Counted from the stretch's first letter, positions 10,985-24,513 are shown. The stretch: 64,000 nt of DNA from Sympetrum striolatum (GCA_947579665.1 OX388348.1:3906001-3970000), one strand, 5' to 3'. Made by a program: numbers and translations. Notes: generated from the sequence alone by a model not told the origin.

Positions 10985-13900
10985 CTAAATATAAGTCTCG
11001 TCAAAGTACAGAAATTTCGTTAGTGTTGAAAAAAACACAGGCATTTGTTGTCGCCTATTCATGTTCGGATCGCCTGGCACCGAAGATGACCTTGTAAAGG
11101 CAACCCTCCTTAAGGTGTTGGTGAGTATCGAAAGTATGTCCATCGTGCGACTATCTCTATCCAGTTCCTTGCACAGATCTTGAATCAACCAGGAACCTTC
11201 GGATGTGTTTCTCCAGGAATAATGACCTGCAAGGAATAAAGCAATACAATGACATAGATAATGTTTATAATGATTAAATTGTAGAGATATGCACTCAGTC
11301 ACAATTTTCCACAAATAAAAAGAATAAGCTCATAAAATGAGATGAAACTATCAAACAGGCGATGCAAATATTTTACCTACCAACGTAACACGTGATAGAT
11401 GAATCAGAGAGAGTGGCTGGATGTATAAGACGATCTTAGAGACGGTTATTATTCACCTAAACTTAAAATATCGCCATGTTAAGCGACAGAAGCCATGAAA
11501 CGGTATCACGTAAAAGAGATGTATTACGAAAAACCAGATGGACTTAACTCAGATTAATAGAGCATAATATAAGGAAAACTAAAAGAATTGAGTAAAACCA
11601 GTTTTTCGCAACACTCCGTTCTCCGTAATTAACATTCATGAAAAAAGTCGTACTTCAGGAAATCGCATCGCTAGATGAGTAAAAAGTGAAAAACATGAAA
11701 TATTTTGGAGTAATTTTAAGGTATGATCTATATTCTCCAATTCCATTTCTAATAGTTGGAAAGTGATTGCAACACATTTCTTAGTTTAAATGTTTCATCC
11801 CCTCTTTACTTCAAGAGACATAATACAGGAAGTAGTTTTCCCGTTTTATCCTCGCTGACACGTAAGCCAGAATCTTATTAGTGGAGTAAAAGTAAGTCCA
11901 CGTAAAATAGGAGAGGCAGGGCTTTTTGAGAAGACATGCGCAAACAATCTACTGCCCCAAATCAAAATTGGTTACTGCGCAGGAAGCATTTCCCATCTCC
12001 TCCACCATTTTCCCCTCTCGCGTGTCGTCATCCACCATTATTTCGTGAATTGGCGATACCTGTCCTTCAAAACTTCCTAAAATTCATAAATGGAAATGTT
12101 TATCATTACTTAAATACCTTTCGCGGTGGAATACACCACGAGGAAGTCGGCGCTGGATGGTACACTGTAAATTTTACCGGAAGAAGAATCAGTCGTGTCG
12201 AAAACTGTAGTACTCTCTTCCAGATTCTTTCCTCGACAAGCCTGAATAAACAATTGAAAGTGTATCCTTATTCGAGCTATTACTTATTTCTCTAAAGCTC
12301 AAATGTTTTTTTTTTCTGTTTCTGATTATTCTCTTTGGCTTACCTGGAACAGAAAGATTTTCGGTTTTCCTTCCAGACCCTGTACTTTCTCAGCTTTAAA
12401 CCTCTCCATGACCTCTTCATCCTTGTAAGGGTAATCGCTGGCGTAGAGACCTCCGTCTTCTTTGCCATGGGTCATGATAGCCACAACTAAGCAGTCGCAG
12501 TCCGTGTGATTCTCTCTAGCGACTGTAAAAGATATTCTTTTGCAATGTTGTCATTTCGTAGAACTGTGGAAGGTTTACTTGCTTGAGAGAATTCATTTTA
12601 ACATGAACAAGAAGTAAAACTAGCGAAATGACTGGGAATTTAACTCAGGTCCTCCTCTGATTTTTTCCATTTCCTTTACCGACATTAATATGTGTACGAA
12701 TATTACCTTGAGATAGGATATCCCTAATCTTGTCCAGTTTCAAGTCATTGTAGAGGCGCACATCGAAGCCAAGACGACCGAGCGTATTGGAAAGCGCAAG
12801 ACCATCTTCCCTTGCGCCACTTCTTTGTGGAAAACCATTGATAAATATTTGGTGGTTGAATATGAGAGCAACGCCTCTCTTTGCATGATTCATTTTGTAT
12901 CGGCTATACTTTGCCAATTCCTCTTCCGTGAAATGGGTTGCAGACCGCCCGTGGCCGGAAGAACTGTAACAAATATTACAAATGATTTTTAATAGAATGC
13001 GTTCGTTCAGCAGGGAATATATACCTGAGTCCATAATCTATAATGGAGGTCCCGAGAAGAATGTATTCAAATTGAACGTGATATATGCCTTTTCGTAGAT
13101 TTATGCCAAAAAATTCCTAATTCAACTTCATTTCCTTCATTTGTGGTATTTGATGCTACCCTTAATAAATTTATCTCCCCATCTATTTTTCCCTTGCATT
13201 TTAACCTCAGTTATTTTCTTTACAAGTTCCAATCATCCCAATATTTGGCCACATATTTCTCTATATATATTTAATTGCATCAATTATATTTTAAATCACT
13301 TCAAAGCCCTCTCCACCCCAACTTCTTTTTAGAACCACATCTTTGCATCTTTCATCCTCAGAAATATTACTATTCAAATTATAGAATATATCCACCTGCT
13401 CTAGTTTTCCCCATCCGCCGTAGAAAAGCAGCCACAAATTTGATGCAAAAAATTAAGGATGTTAAATTAAATACGAGCAACTGCATTGTTGAGTACGTGA
13501 ATTTAGAGTAAAAATTAGTTTCCAGTGACTCTTAAATGTCATGTATTTTATTCACAGCTTCAGGCGTCGTTTTGTGGAAATCCATCACGTAGAAACGAAA
13601 AAGAGTTGTCCTTTTTCCACAGTATATATATTTATATATATATTGTGGAAATATATATTTTGTGTATATTTTGTGGAAAAGTACAACTCTTTTTCATTAT
13701 TTCTTGTGGTTTTACTTGTTTCCTACATTTACCAGTCTAAGCAACAATTAATTCTGGTTGATTTAATAGCTGAAAATAGTTTCACACGCACGCCATCATC
13801 ACAATGGCAAGCATTTTTAACATCGCCCATTTTGGTAAAGGGAAAAGCTTGACTTCGACTATCTCTATTATTTAACCACTATGAATATCGAAACATAAAT

Positions 13901-15566
13901 AAGCAAAATTATAATTGATATAACATTTTAAGCGGCATATCTCAATTTATAAGATAATGAATTGCTTGATAAAAAGTCTATGGTGGCTCATTTGTGGATT
14001 TGGCTTAGCTTTGGGCCGATTGAAGAGGAGCAATCGTGATCCTGCGTATCGATTCCTATCTTGGTTTATCTAATCCACGATTTATCCACCGCTACTGATT
14101 CAGGTCGATTTTCAATTTTTCTCGATTTCAACATCGTGGTCCATAGACGACATCTTTCATTTCGCTGGGGCGGAAGGGCTAAGGAGCGTAATTAAACGAG
14201 TACCTATTACTCGCCTTAAAAGAAAAGGCAATTTGATAAAACAATAATAACATACGTAATTAATGGATGAAGCGATATTGTTTACAAATAACATGAACCG
14301 TAAGTAGTGGAATATTCCCAAATATTGGTTCCAGAAATCTGTATTCGAGGAAGCTGCGTTTTCAATTTGTTGAATGCGAACTATCTCTGAGGTCTGGCTT
14401 TTACAACATCCTGGAATATGTGCCATGAGAAATATTTCATCGTTCAAAAGCATCGAAATTCAAATGCATCGAAATTCAAATGCATCAAACTAAAGTCCGG
14501 CTATCAAAATCAGTCAATTGCAATTGAATCTGATGAAGATATAAAAGCTCAGTATGAGTAACTTTTTAATGATCACTATATATAAAGAAGTTGACTTAGG
14601 GCATATTTCTATAAATATTTGACGTGATGATACTTTCTGGGAAACATTGAGTTATTTTTCTAATCTGAAATTCTTTGTTTGGATTCGCTTACTATTGTTT
14701 CTTGGAATTAACTCAAAATTGTTGTGTTTTACATTTGCATCTACAATCTAATATCTTCGTATTTACTCTACAAGCCACCTTTCGGTGTGTGGTTAGGAAT
14801 GCAGCATCCCCATGACTCTACTTCTCTTATATATTACTTTCGCGTTTCGTTAAAACGAATTCTTGGTACGACTCGTTTCAGCATATGTCTCCAAAATCTT
14901 CTTCGCAGTGTACGAACTGTAACAGGGAGGACGTATAATATCGGATACAACCTCTGGGAACGTACTTTCCCCGAAATCATTAATTAAACTCTTTTCTTAA
15001 ACGAAGAAACACTAAGTAGCTTCCACAGAACATTTATTTCGACCGGTTTGATCGACAGATTGGCATGGCTCCTGCCGAGATTCTTACAAATCAGTTTGCG
15101 CCTTATCTGAAAGGAGTGCCCATGTTTTGGACACAAGTGGCTATATTCCCATTATCTCCAAGTATCCTACATGTTTATAAATCCTCTATGATTAGCTTAT
15201 GTTTTTTTTCAATTATCTGGAAAGTTTGTTTAACAGTTCCGTTCAGCCATAACTTTTTTATTAGATTCTTCCTTACGTTATTGGCGGCTCACACTCACCC
15301 TCGTGGTGCAGCAGGTCTTGCGTCGGTGACGTCCTGCGCACCGTTGTCATGAGTTAAATCTTCCGACATCGCTTCATCTGAGGCATCAATAGGTGAGCTA
15401 AGATAAAAATGTAATCAATTATAATTTATAACCAGCGTATTTATAAGTTTAAAAAAGAATCAAATTCAACTGACCCTTGATTGCTTGCGGCGTTTTCTCT
15501 AGCTTCTGAATCAGGTTCATTTGTTCCTGCAATTCTTCCGTCCATTCTTTCGTTTATTTCATCCAT
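10985..15566 (-). CDS. Effector caspase, gene 1 (six coding exons)
   Basis: This is a cysteine protease that cleaves after Asp to execute apoptosis in the cytosol. Coding exons on the minus strand: 15475-15566, 15299-15397, 12707-12963, 12344-12522, 12118-12241, 10985-11226. They sum to 993 nt, 330 residues plus stop, with matching phases and GT-AG introns. The short acidic N-terminus (about 85 residues) has no CARD or death-effector domain. The large subunit carries KRGVALIFNH, the P1-pocket Arg of QRSGA (R111), the catalytic His of MTHG (H168) and the catalytic Cys of QACRG (C211, the motif split by an intron after Gln). A DTTD sequence follows, suitable for linker cleavage. The small subunit has YSWRN (W255, R256) and GSWLIQDLCKEL. 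Length and layout fit insect caspase-1/DrICE-type executioners. All key residues are present, so it is probably active. The start is the only Met with an in-phase short exon; upstream untranslated exons are unknown. Confidence 0.93.
13597..13695. repeat. Imperfect inverted repeat in caspase intron 2
   Basis: Arms 13597-13621 and 13672-13695 (gaaaaagagttgt... versus its complement) flank about 50 bp of TA-rich DNA. It could form a hairpin. It may be a small MITE, but no target duplication was identified. Confidence 0.6.
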
Positions 15567-18170
15567 CGCTGCACCACATAAAATAGAATATATAAAACCA
15601 TACAGAGTTTTAGCCATTCGGTTGAATATTTCAGCTAAAAATGTTATATTTTATATTACACTGAGTTCATTACACTCCATCCTTTTTTCTTGTAACAATT
15701 GATCGTAACCTCCCGTAGATTTCGATTAAGCAATCAGATTTAAAGCCGTCACTTCCATTCTTTATCTCTAATAGTCCTATCTTAAAAGTAAATCTTAGCA
15801 TTTATTTGCCGTGCTTCTTTTGGCATTGCCATTGCTTTAAAATGTCTGTGAAGTGGATTTAGGTTGGGAACTAAGTTAAGCATAACTTGAACGATTCTGT
15901 TGTGGATAGTGAGGAATTACATAAGCTACTTCTGTGTTATTATTCTAACGCATTGTATACAGAAAAAACTCTTACAAAACATCCTATTGAATACATACAG
16001 AAACTATTTGTTAACTTTTTCCTTCAAATTTTGCCACCTCGTCGACATCTAACACCATTATATGGGTATGAGTATATCATGAACACAATAATGGAATAAA
16101 GTTTACTTCCGTAGAGAGATATCATATCTCTTCGCTGATTTAATAAGGTCTTTGTTCATGAATTTTCATACATGTATAATAAGGGTCATCTAATTCTGGA
16201 TTTTCCGAATACAAAAACACTCATTCCGAACGACATTCTCATCGTTTTTTATCTGTTTTTCAACGACTACTCTAGGTGTGTCCAGCGGAAACTGCTTTTT
16301 ATTACCATATGTTTTACGATAAGCTATCCACCATCTGGTCGTTATTCTTACTGCAAAGTTGATTTTGAAGTGCTTTGATGCAATTGAATGCATATATACA
16401 CACACACGCCCATCCACCGTACATTTAATATGCATTCGAAAATAAGACCGTAGGTGATTATATACCTCAAATGTGAACCATATTTCGATGAAACATTGCG
16501 TTGTTTGAAAGAACCATACGTCACCATAGCTCGAAGCTCTTGTTGATTCACAAATCTACTTTGAAACAAGATGTTCCGAAATTGAAAGAACCGGAATAAT
16601 TGTAATTGTGCCAATGTTGCGACAACCCTCTGGTTAAATTTCAATCGCTGCATTTTCCTCCCCTTCTCTTGCAACTCTCAGCGTACTTGAGAAGTGACTT
16701 AGGAATCTTATTTTCAAGCAAACCCAACTCCGGAATAAAGCGATTGAAAATCTTAATATCTACAGAATACGTCTCTAATTAGTTAGCCATAGTTTTCACT
16801 CTGTAGTGTCATTTAATGAAATGCGCGTTCAGATTGAAATTGCCTTTGTTGACCACAATGATTTAGATATTTAATCATTATAGATTGTAAATTATTATCT
16901 TTTGATTGCACTGTTATCGTAAGATGGGTTCCCACCTTGATAAGGTAGATAAATCAAAAGCTCTAAATTTTTATAACAATGACATATTTAACAGATTAGA
17001 GTCACAGATGTCAATCGAATTTCCGCGAGCGCACCCAAGATCTTATTTTTAGAGAGAGGAAAATTCGATGGGGATATCGACTCTGTTTACTATTCATAAA
17101 GTTCATTATGATTTCAATGAGCAACTATCATCACACAAGCATGAAAGACCCGTGAGAACTCCTGGCGTCTTGGGGAGTTTGAACAAAAGCTCTGGAGTTA
17201 CAAAAACGTAGGAATTGAAAGTAGGATGTTTAGTTCCTTAGGTTCAATGGCATTCCAATATAATGAGGGTCGGATAATCAGAAATTACGCCTGTCTTACC
17301 TTTTTTAAAAATATCCGTTGAAAGGGAATGCTTCGTACTCCGCTCCGCTACGGCGACTACGTGACCGTCTATCGCAGAAGAAATCCAACTCTTCATCCGT
17401 AATCTCCGTCGCCTATAGCAACCTCAGATAAAAGGTTTGGATGAGCAAAAGTCAAAGCATGTTATCTGTTGCCAAAATAGGGAAACCTCTACCTGAGCTG
17501 ATTGAAATGAATCAGAAGGAATCGAATGACAGACCACCGAGGGGCTGGAGATTTAGGATTTATTTCAAGAGAACGCTGGATATTCACGTAAGCATGCGAT
17601 AATGGAATACCCCGAACTTAATATGTCATGCACAAGCATTTGTCTCGCGGAATAGCGGAAATAAATTGCGTTTTTGCAAAAATTTCAAAAAACCATGGGA
17701 AATATTACCATATTTTTACCATGCTTCTTTTGGTATTGCTCTGAAGGATTACCATAACCCATTCTGTATGGAAATATTTCACAAAATATTATGCTAAATA
17801 GAAGATCCAGCCCTTGAAGGGGACAACTTGAAATTTATTCAAAATTAAAATTCTTGTGAACTCATACAATAACTACTTTACTGCATTTTTGCCGAAATAT
17901 ACTTATATGTTGAATATAATAAAGTGTAATGAGAATTACAAAATGTATCATGGAGAAAGAAAGAATTCCAAAATTAATGCAATGAAATTTAAGTTATAAA
18001 AATGTTTGAACCATATATCTATCTTTTATATGTAGACGTTCCTCATATTAATTATCTAATTTTTTTACTTGAACCAAGTCTTAATATGCATCTGCTAGCT
18101 AAGCCACGACTTCCTATCATTTCTAAAAGTGCAAGAAAAAAAATAATGAAAAACTGCCCCTATGTATTTT
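15567..18170. other. Upstream region of caspase gene 1, no gene seen
   Basis: AT-rich; the promoter and any 5' untranslated exon of caspase gene 1 should lie here, but I cannot point to them. A short stretch near 17402-17432 (tctccgtcgcctatagcaac) recurs near 58593, marking an unidentified dispersed repeat. Confidence 0.4.
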
Positions 18171-18179
18171 AAATAGGAG

Positions 18180-18400
18180 ATATATTCACCCCACGGCATC
18201 GAACCCGGTTTTCCTGGTGATCCTTACTATGCAGCACAACAGAAGATCACCATTTCTAACTAAGTGTGAAAATCAAGCAGAAATATCGGCTGCAACTACC
18301 TAAAACAATGTCCTGCTTTTCACATATATTCCTTATGTGAGTAATTTTAATCTGCTCTGGCATCGAACCCAGGAACAATAAGGTCTTATTTAATTTTTTT
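18180..18400. repeat. Dispersed repeat with tRNA B-box-like motifs
   Basis: Contains ggcatcgaacccgg twice, about 170 bp apart, followed by a shared sequence about a cluster of 'gcagcacaa'. It matches the repeat units that build the palindrome at 52.6-54.8 kb. On the minus strand the motif reads ccgggttcgatgcc, close to an RNA polymerase III B box. Confidence 0.6.
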
Positions 18401-18497
18401 TCTTAAACCCAGCCTTAATAGAGAGCCCAAAATATAAACGCCCTGAACCAAAATACTTTCAAGATATACATTTCTTTTTGACATATTATCAATTTTT

Positions 18498-18626
18498 ACT
18501 TTCTCCATATACGAAGTATAGAGAAAGTATTGTTTTCATGAAAAAAATCGACTCCGAGATTTCAACGGAAATACATGTTTTGGGGTCCCTAGAACACGTT
18601 TTGACCATTTTCGGAATGATGTCTGT

Positions 18627-18668
<42 letters not shown>

Positions 18669-19523
18669 CAGTGGGCGCTCTAACGTGAAAACTATTAGTC
18701 GTATCAATACCAAAATTCATATATAGTACTGTGGTGTGTGCTGTCAGAGTTGATTAGTTTTTCAAGTAAATCGGTCAACCGGAAGTCGAGCTTCATTCAT
18801 CCAAGCTCCTTTCCGGTTTTCAAAATATCTCCATAAATATGATATATAGGTATATTGTATACCATATAAAAGTTTTAGATAATCTATGTTACTATAACTT
18901 TTGTATTTAACATATTTTTGTATCACCGGTTGATTAGGAGTTATTCGTGAAATACTGATCAACCGTAAGTAGCTGATTATGTACTTTGTGGGCGCTCTAA
19001 CATGAGAACTCTTTGTCGGATCAACACCAAATTTCATATGTAGTATTTTGGTTTGTGTCGTTAGAGTTGATTAGATTTTGGAGTAAATCGGTTTACCGGA
19101 AGTCGAGCTTCATTCTTCAAACCTCATTTCCGGTTTTCAAAATATCTCCATAAAAATGATTTTTAGGTATATACTATTATTTGAAATAGTTTTAGAAAAT
19201 GAAATTTACTATGACTTTTGTATGAAACATATTTTTGTATGACTGATTGTGTAGGAGTTATTTGTGAAATACTGATAAACCGGAAGTTGCTGATTATGTA
19301 CGTTGTGGGCACTCTGGGCGCTGGGGCGAAAGGCCACTTCATCGTTTTTCATCGAACATGTCCCGAAAAACATTATTTATAATGTTTGTGACGTAAAAGG
19401 TAATATGATATAAATTAATCACTCATCTTCAAAGTTTAGATGGAATATAGAGTTCGAAATTACTGTCGTAGATAAATATTTACATCTTATGTATGGAGAA
19501 AGTCATGTGCTGGCCACATCAGA
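18498..19523 (+). mobile_element. Hairpin-ended repeat with two 317-bp tandem units
   Basis: Starts with an ACTTTCTC / GAGAAAGT hairpin (18498-18528) and ends with ggagaaagtcatgtgctggc then cacatcaga. Inside, gtgggcgctc at 18671 recurs at 18988, with a third start at 19305, giving exactly 317-bp units that include ccggaagtcgagcttcatt. Related pieces lie at 41769-41930 and 55030-55463. It is a mobile repeat, possibly a non-autonomous Helitron relative, because Helitron remnants are common nearby, but I see no diagnostic CTRR end. Open frames through it are not genes. Confidence 0.6.
18624..18667. repeat. (GT)n microsatellite
   Basis: About 22 GT units with one interruption, inside the hairpin-ended repeat; likely length-polymorphic. 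Confidence 0.95.
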
Positions 19524-20128
19524 TTTTTTATAAATATATTCAAGTAATTAACTTTAGGTCATACAGATTTCCTATATTATGATTGTAAAAATTACCTTGA
19601 ATTTCAATGCATGTTACAGAAATTATCTTAAATTCTCATAAGGATAATAAGAAGTCATTGTACTTAAAAATATATATTTTTATTTAAATTCTTATTCAAA
19701 CATAAGTAATTATTCAAAATAATAATTTGCAATCAATAATATTTACAGACATAAAGAAATTGATTATTTAAGTTGATATTTCATATTGCAAACATTCACA
19801 TTTTATTAATGTGGCAATATTATAATATAACACAAAGTGGTATTTATTATATTTTCAAACAAAGATTTTAATAATTTGTTACTTCTTTGGTTGATCCTTT
19901 TATTCTCATTAGCGATAAGTGGACTACATTTGTCTGGATCCTCACTTATGACCTGTCTGGCATGGGTGACCCTTCCAGGAGCTTTGCTCCCGCTAGCATA
20001 GTTGAGTAGATCATAGGAACACGCAAGGTCTTCCACCATGGCAAGATCGTAGTCCAAGGAAGAGAACTAAATCTAATAATGAACAAAACATAATATGGTA
20101 AAAGTATTGAAATTTTTTTATTTTCCGA
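19524..20128. other. No gene seen
   Basis: Strongly AT-rich, with short poly-A/T and ATT runs. No coding evidence. Confidence 0.5.
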
Positions 20129-20265
20129 GGCTCTCGGATAGTCATGTGGACAGCGCGTTTGCCTTTGGTGAAAGCGGTCCCGGGTTCGAATCCCGGTGGG
20201 AGCCATTATGCGAAATGACCTAAGCTGTCGAAGCACCTTTAACAATACTACTACTACTACTATTT
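20129..20265 (+). mobile_element. tRNA-derived SINE (family 1)
   Basis: The head 20129-20204 is tRNA-like. GGCTCTC at its start pairs with GGGAGCC at its end, and it has a perfect T-arm and B box (cgggttcgaatcccgg), but the D-arm is poor. A body (ctaagctgtcgaagcac) and an (ACT)n tail follow. The body and tail recur in inverted orientation at 31828-31930, which argues for a SINE and against a functional tRNA gene. Confidence 0.8.
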
Positions 20266-20588
20266 TTACTTTCTTCTTGAAAGTTTGCATATACCTTAAT
20301 ATTAATAAAAATAATCACAACTTGATTAAAAAGTATTTTTACTTTCTTCTTGAAAACTTCATTATATGCATTAATACTAATAAAAATAATAATATAAAAC
20401 TAAACATATTTTACTTTCTTCTTGAAAGTTAAAAAATTATAAAAAGAAATAAATAACTTGAATGCACTTAAATTTGTTAATACTTATATAGAAAAATATA
20501 ATAAATATCTACAGAAGTTGTTTATGTACAATACTTACAGTATGGCCTATATTTTCACATGATACTCTGCTTATGTGAAGCAGTACTC

Positions 20589-22749
20589 TTATTGTAGAAT
20601 TACTCTTCCTAAAGCTAAATAGAGTTGACCATGTGCAAAAACATCATCCCTCAAATCTAAGCCTACTATGTCCAAAGTTTGTCCCTGCAATTTGTTTATT
20701 GTCATAGCATATGTCAATTTGATGGGAAATTGTCTACGAAGAATGGTTACACCAGCTCTTCCAGCTTGAAATTTAAAGCATATTCTTGGAATGAAAACTG
20801 TCTTTGATACATCCTGACCAGGTACATACATTTCTAAGAATCTTTTCGAAATGCTTTTCTCAGTCAATTTTGTCCCATTTAATAAACCGTCATCAAAAGA
20901 AATATTTCTAATTAAAAGACAAACTGCTCCTACTTTCAAAACTATCTTATGATCTGGAACTCCAGGCTCAGTTATTGAATTAATAAAATTATCACTGAGA
21001 AATTCCCTATCATGATTTTCAGCTACAGTTTCTAATGTATCAGCACTGTACTGAGCTATTAATTCCCCATCCAATTTGGTAAGAATGGTTAAGTTTATCT
21101 CATCTATGCAACTGTTCGTACCTGTTCGTACGCCAATATAACTCTTACAACACATTTCAGGATTATTTAATATTTCGTTTGGATAAACAAATAGAATAAG
21201 ATCATCTAAGCTGTCAGTAGCCTTAATATGGGAAAGTGGAATTACTTGTAGGTTGTCTATAATTATCCGGTCAATTTTGTCTTCCCCAACTTCAAGAAAG
21301 AATTCAGTATAATTTAGAGTATGTATCATATCCCCTTGAACGAATTTGCTATTTCAAACAAAATATTTTTACATTAGACCACTAACTTTAAAATGTAATG
21401 CTGTACTTTATTGCATCCAGCAATGGCCCACATTTTACAACAGGAGCAATTTGTCTGAAATCTCTAGCAAGCAAAATTAATTTTCCACCAAATAAAAGTT
21501 CATTTTGACATAAATTCCTTAATGTTCTCTGAAATGCCTCAAGGGTTTGTTTCTGAGCCGCAGAAGCATCATCCCAAATAATTAAGCCAGCCCTCCTAAT
21601 TGATTCTGCTCTTTCACTATTTGCTTTTATGTCGCAATAAGTTTCTGGACTGGAAGAATCTAGGGGCAGCCTAAACATTGAAAGAGCAGTTACACCTCCT
21701 TTATAATTAAGCGCTGCTATTCCTGTAGAAGCTGTACAGAGTACAATACATTCCTCTCTTCTCAAACTCCCTATAATTACATTTAGAAGTAGTGTTTTTC
21801 CAGTACCACTCAAACCATCAATAAATAAAAAGTCATTGTCAATTTTCTGAGCTTCAATTACCCCCCATACATAATCGTAAATCTATTTTTGATTCTGATT
21901 TAACATCGGTAGCCAATGTTTTAAATATACTTCTAATGCATCAGCAGGCCATCTAATCAATTCCCTACCTGCCTCTGAGGTATCATCAATAACTGAAGGA
22001 AGGCCCATTTCCTCTAGAGTTCTACCATGACTTCTAAGCCTATTTCTTACATCTAGCAAGGCAGAATTGTAAGCCCTGTCTAATTTCGCTGCATCCCTAT
22101 CTAAGAAATCCTCTGACAGTTGATTTTTAAATTCTTCCCAAAGATCATCAAAGATTCATCTCAGATGACTAAACATACAAGCAATTGCCTTAGTCCACTA
22201 CCAGTTTTATAGATATTTGCTTCCTCTTGTCGTTTTCCAAGAGACCAAGTGCTTTTGCAGCTTCCTGAAAAGTACTGTAACAATTTTAATCCACTTTTCT
22301 AAGTTCCTCATAGCTATGTGCGGGAAATTTCAAAAACAGCATTCTAAGATGATAAACCTCACCTAAGGTAGGTAGCAGCCACTGTAGCCTTGCAACATAT
22401 TCCCTCCTAACTCTTTTAGTTATCCATTGACAACCTGAAGGATGTGACGCTATTGGGACTTTGGAATTTTCCCTTGGCTTGCTATCAATGTTATACTGTT
22501 CATAAAAATCAAGGTGAGTTAATTTTGAAATTCTGCTAACCTCAGACTTTGAAAATAAAGTATTGATGTAGAAAAAGTAGTTTTGAGAGCTTGAGCCTCT
22601 CTGCCTGGCTCAAATATGATAGTCTCCTTATTCTGCAAGTGAACTGGCAGCATTAAAACGGTAGGATACGAATGAGATACATCAAATTCTAGTATTCGCC
22701 AAAATGCCTCTGAATTGAATGTATACAAAGTGTATGTAGATGCATACAC
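20589..22749 (-). pseudogene. Helitron Rep/Hel protein, helicase part, decayed
   Basis: Minus-strand fragments appear in the order of a Helitron helicase. The first has FWRILEFDVSHSYPTV and LPVHLQNKETIIFEPG. The next has RREYVARLQWLLPTLGEVYH. The PIF1-type motor follows, with Walker A GLSGTGKT (near 21810) and Walker B LIIWDDA. Further on are FRQIAPV, and finally TINKLQGQT and LYLALGRV near the C-terminus. Stops and frameshifts separate the pieces (for example near 22140 and 21340). The Rep nuclease domain (HUH) is not found. The protein would unwind DNA during rolling-circle transposition; this copy cannot work. Confidence 0.85.
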
Positions 22750-22791
22750 TTTGTATACATTTATCTATATCTATTATATGTTAAACTATTT

Positions 22792-22821
22792 GCTTGCATT
22801 ATGCAAGCAGCATTTTACTAG
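22792..22821 (+). mobile_element. Helitron-type 3' terminus
   Basis: A 7-bp stem hairpin (gcttgca...tgcaagc) is followed 9 nt later by CTAG, the hairpin-plus-CTRR layout of Helitron 3' ends. It points in the opposite direction to the adjacent helicase pseudogene, so it probably belongs to a separate copy. Identical layouts are at 42658, 47182 and 53776. Confidence 0.75.
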
Positions 22822-23542
22822 AGATTGAAAAAGGAGATGAACACTTTTCTTAAATTGACAATCTAAATTTTGGTTGGGCCTCAGCAATTTAACACTAGTG
22901 AGGCTACAAAATGCAATGGGTATTCAGTTTGTTTGAAAGAAGCAGGTAATAGTTTTCAATTCATATAATTCCTAAATCACTTTAGTTTGCTTGTCAAGTT
23001 TTCAGAACTTAATAAGTGATTTCAATTTGAGTTTTGAAGCAAATGATACCATAACGTCAACTCTTTTTTCAAAATCAAATGAAGACTCAGTGTTTGATTA
23101 AATAACTTTAGTATGAATATGATTTTCATTGATGGACTTTAGTCTCTATCAACCATATGAACTATTCAACTAATGAACTATCATCAGTTGTCACACAAAT
23201 TTCACCCAAATAAAAAAATATTTATATACTCAAACAACAGCATAATAGTTTAAGGAATTTATATTTAACAACAATGACTGATACGATGTTGAAAAGGCAT
23301 TCCAAATAATTTACATAAAATTGACCAGAAAGATTTTGGTATATACTAAAATATATAAACAAAGTTTATCAAATTTCATTACAAAAACCGACTTGTTGCA
23401 AGTGGAAGTTGACCCTTTATTGTATATAAAAATGTTTGAATGAATTTTGGTTGACACAGTCCCACATTACTATATTATAGCTTCACCTGAGAGTAGAAGA
23501 GCTTAGCAGCATTTAAGGGCTAGATGAAAATAAAAGGTAGAT
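22822..23542. other. No gene seen
   Basis: AT-rich, no recognised features. Confidence 0.5.
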
Positions 23543-24350
23543 AGCTGATAGATTAACCCTCTCGAACGACTTAGATAGAATTATGAACTGGTGCGATGAT
23601 TGGCAATTGGAGCTTAATGTAGAAAAGTGTTCGGTAGTTAACTTCTTCGAAAGTAAATCTATAATAAATGATTATTCTTATAGCCTCCGAGGGGAATAAT
23701 ATTATACCTATTGACAGTAGAATCGGTAAAGTATCTTGGAGTAACTCTCACGAATAATCAATCATGGAGTGCCCACATCCGAAATACATGTGGAAAAGCA
23801 CTTAAGAAACTCGGCTTCGTCAAAAGAATAGTCGGTAGGAGCGAAGAAAAGGTTCGCGAGCGATGTTACTTAGCGTTAGTTAGGCCTCACCTTGAGTATG
23901 CATGTAGTGTATGGGACCCCGCCGAGAAATGTCATATTCGGGATTTAGAAAAAGTACAACGAAAGGCGATACGATTTGTAAATAATTGCTACGATGAAGC
24001 AGCTAGAGTCACTCAGATGTTACAGGACGCGGGATGGGAATCATTAGAAGATAGAAGAAAAATTCAAAGGATAAATTTATTAAATAAATTCAGAGAAATT
24101 ACGTTTTCAGATGATGTAACCGATATAATGCAACCCCCCTGTTATAAGGGCCGTTCTGATACTGCGAGAAAGTTTAGGGAAATAGATGCTCGAACGAATC
24201 GTTTCAAAAATTCATTTTTTCCGCGAACGATACAATCGATTAGGAAAATAAAGTCAAGGTGCCTGCACCCCCTGCCACACGCCGAAAGGCGGCTTGCAGG
24301 GTTTTTACATAGACATAGACAAAGGTAGACAAAAAGGTAAACAAAAAAAT
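23543..24350 (+). pseudogene. LINE (non-LTR retrotransposon) RT 3' fragment
   Basis: From about 23560 the plus strand encodes the end of a reverse transcriptase: LSNDLDRIMNWCDDWQLELN in one frame. After a frameshift near 23700 come VKYLGVTL, ALVRPHLEYACSVWDP and DLEKVQRKAIRF. It closes with the C-terminal block ERRLAGFLHRHRQR. These blocks typify jockey/CR1-like elements of arthropods. The 3' end runs into a simple tail of ACATAG/ACAAAGGTAG repeats ending in A's. It is 5'-truncated, and the catalytic YADD region is absent. Confidence 0.85.
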
Positions 24351-24436
24351 GGCTATAATTCGTCATTGCATCATTGTTATTCAAAGTTTAAAGTCATTGC
24401 TAACATTGCCATTAATGGTTATATAAGGTAAATTAT

Positions 24437-24513
24437 GCAATTTCAAAGAAAGTTTACACACATGAATAACCTTTTATTATTCATTCACATGAGCCACTTT
24501 TCTTTGAAATTGC
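24437..24513. repeat. Hairpin-forming inverted repeat
   Basis: The arms gcaatttcaaagaaa (24437-24451) and its exact complement (24499-24513) enclose a partly complementary 47-bp loop with catgaataa / ttattcattcacatg. It is possibly a tiny MITE. Confidence 0.7.

Noticed and set aside
13620..13680. Promoter-like TATA tract
   Set aside because: Simple TA repeat between the arms of an inverted repeat inside an intron.
18478..18726. Open frames through the GT microsatellite
   Set aside because: Low-complexity repeats inside a mobile element.
20129..20204. Functional tRNA gene
   Set aside because: Acceptor and T-arm pair well, but the D-arm does not, and the downstream body and (ACT)n tail recur at 31828-31930, so this is a SINE head.
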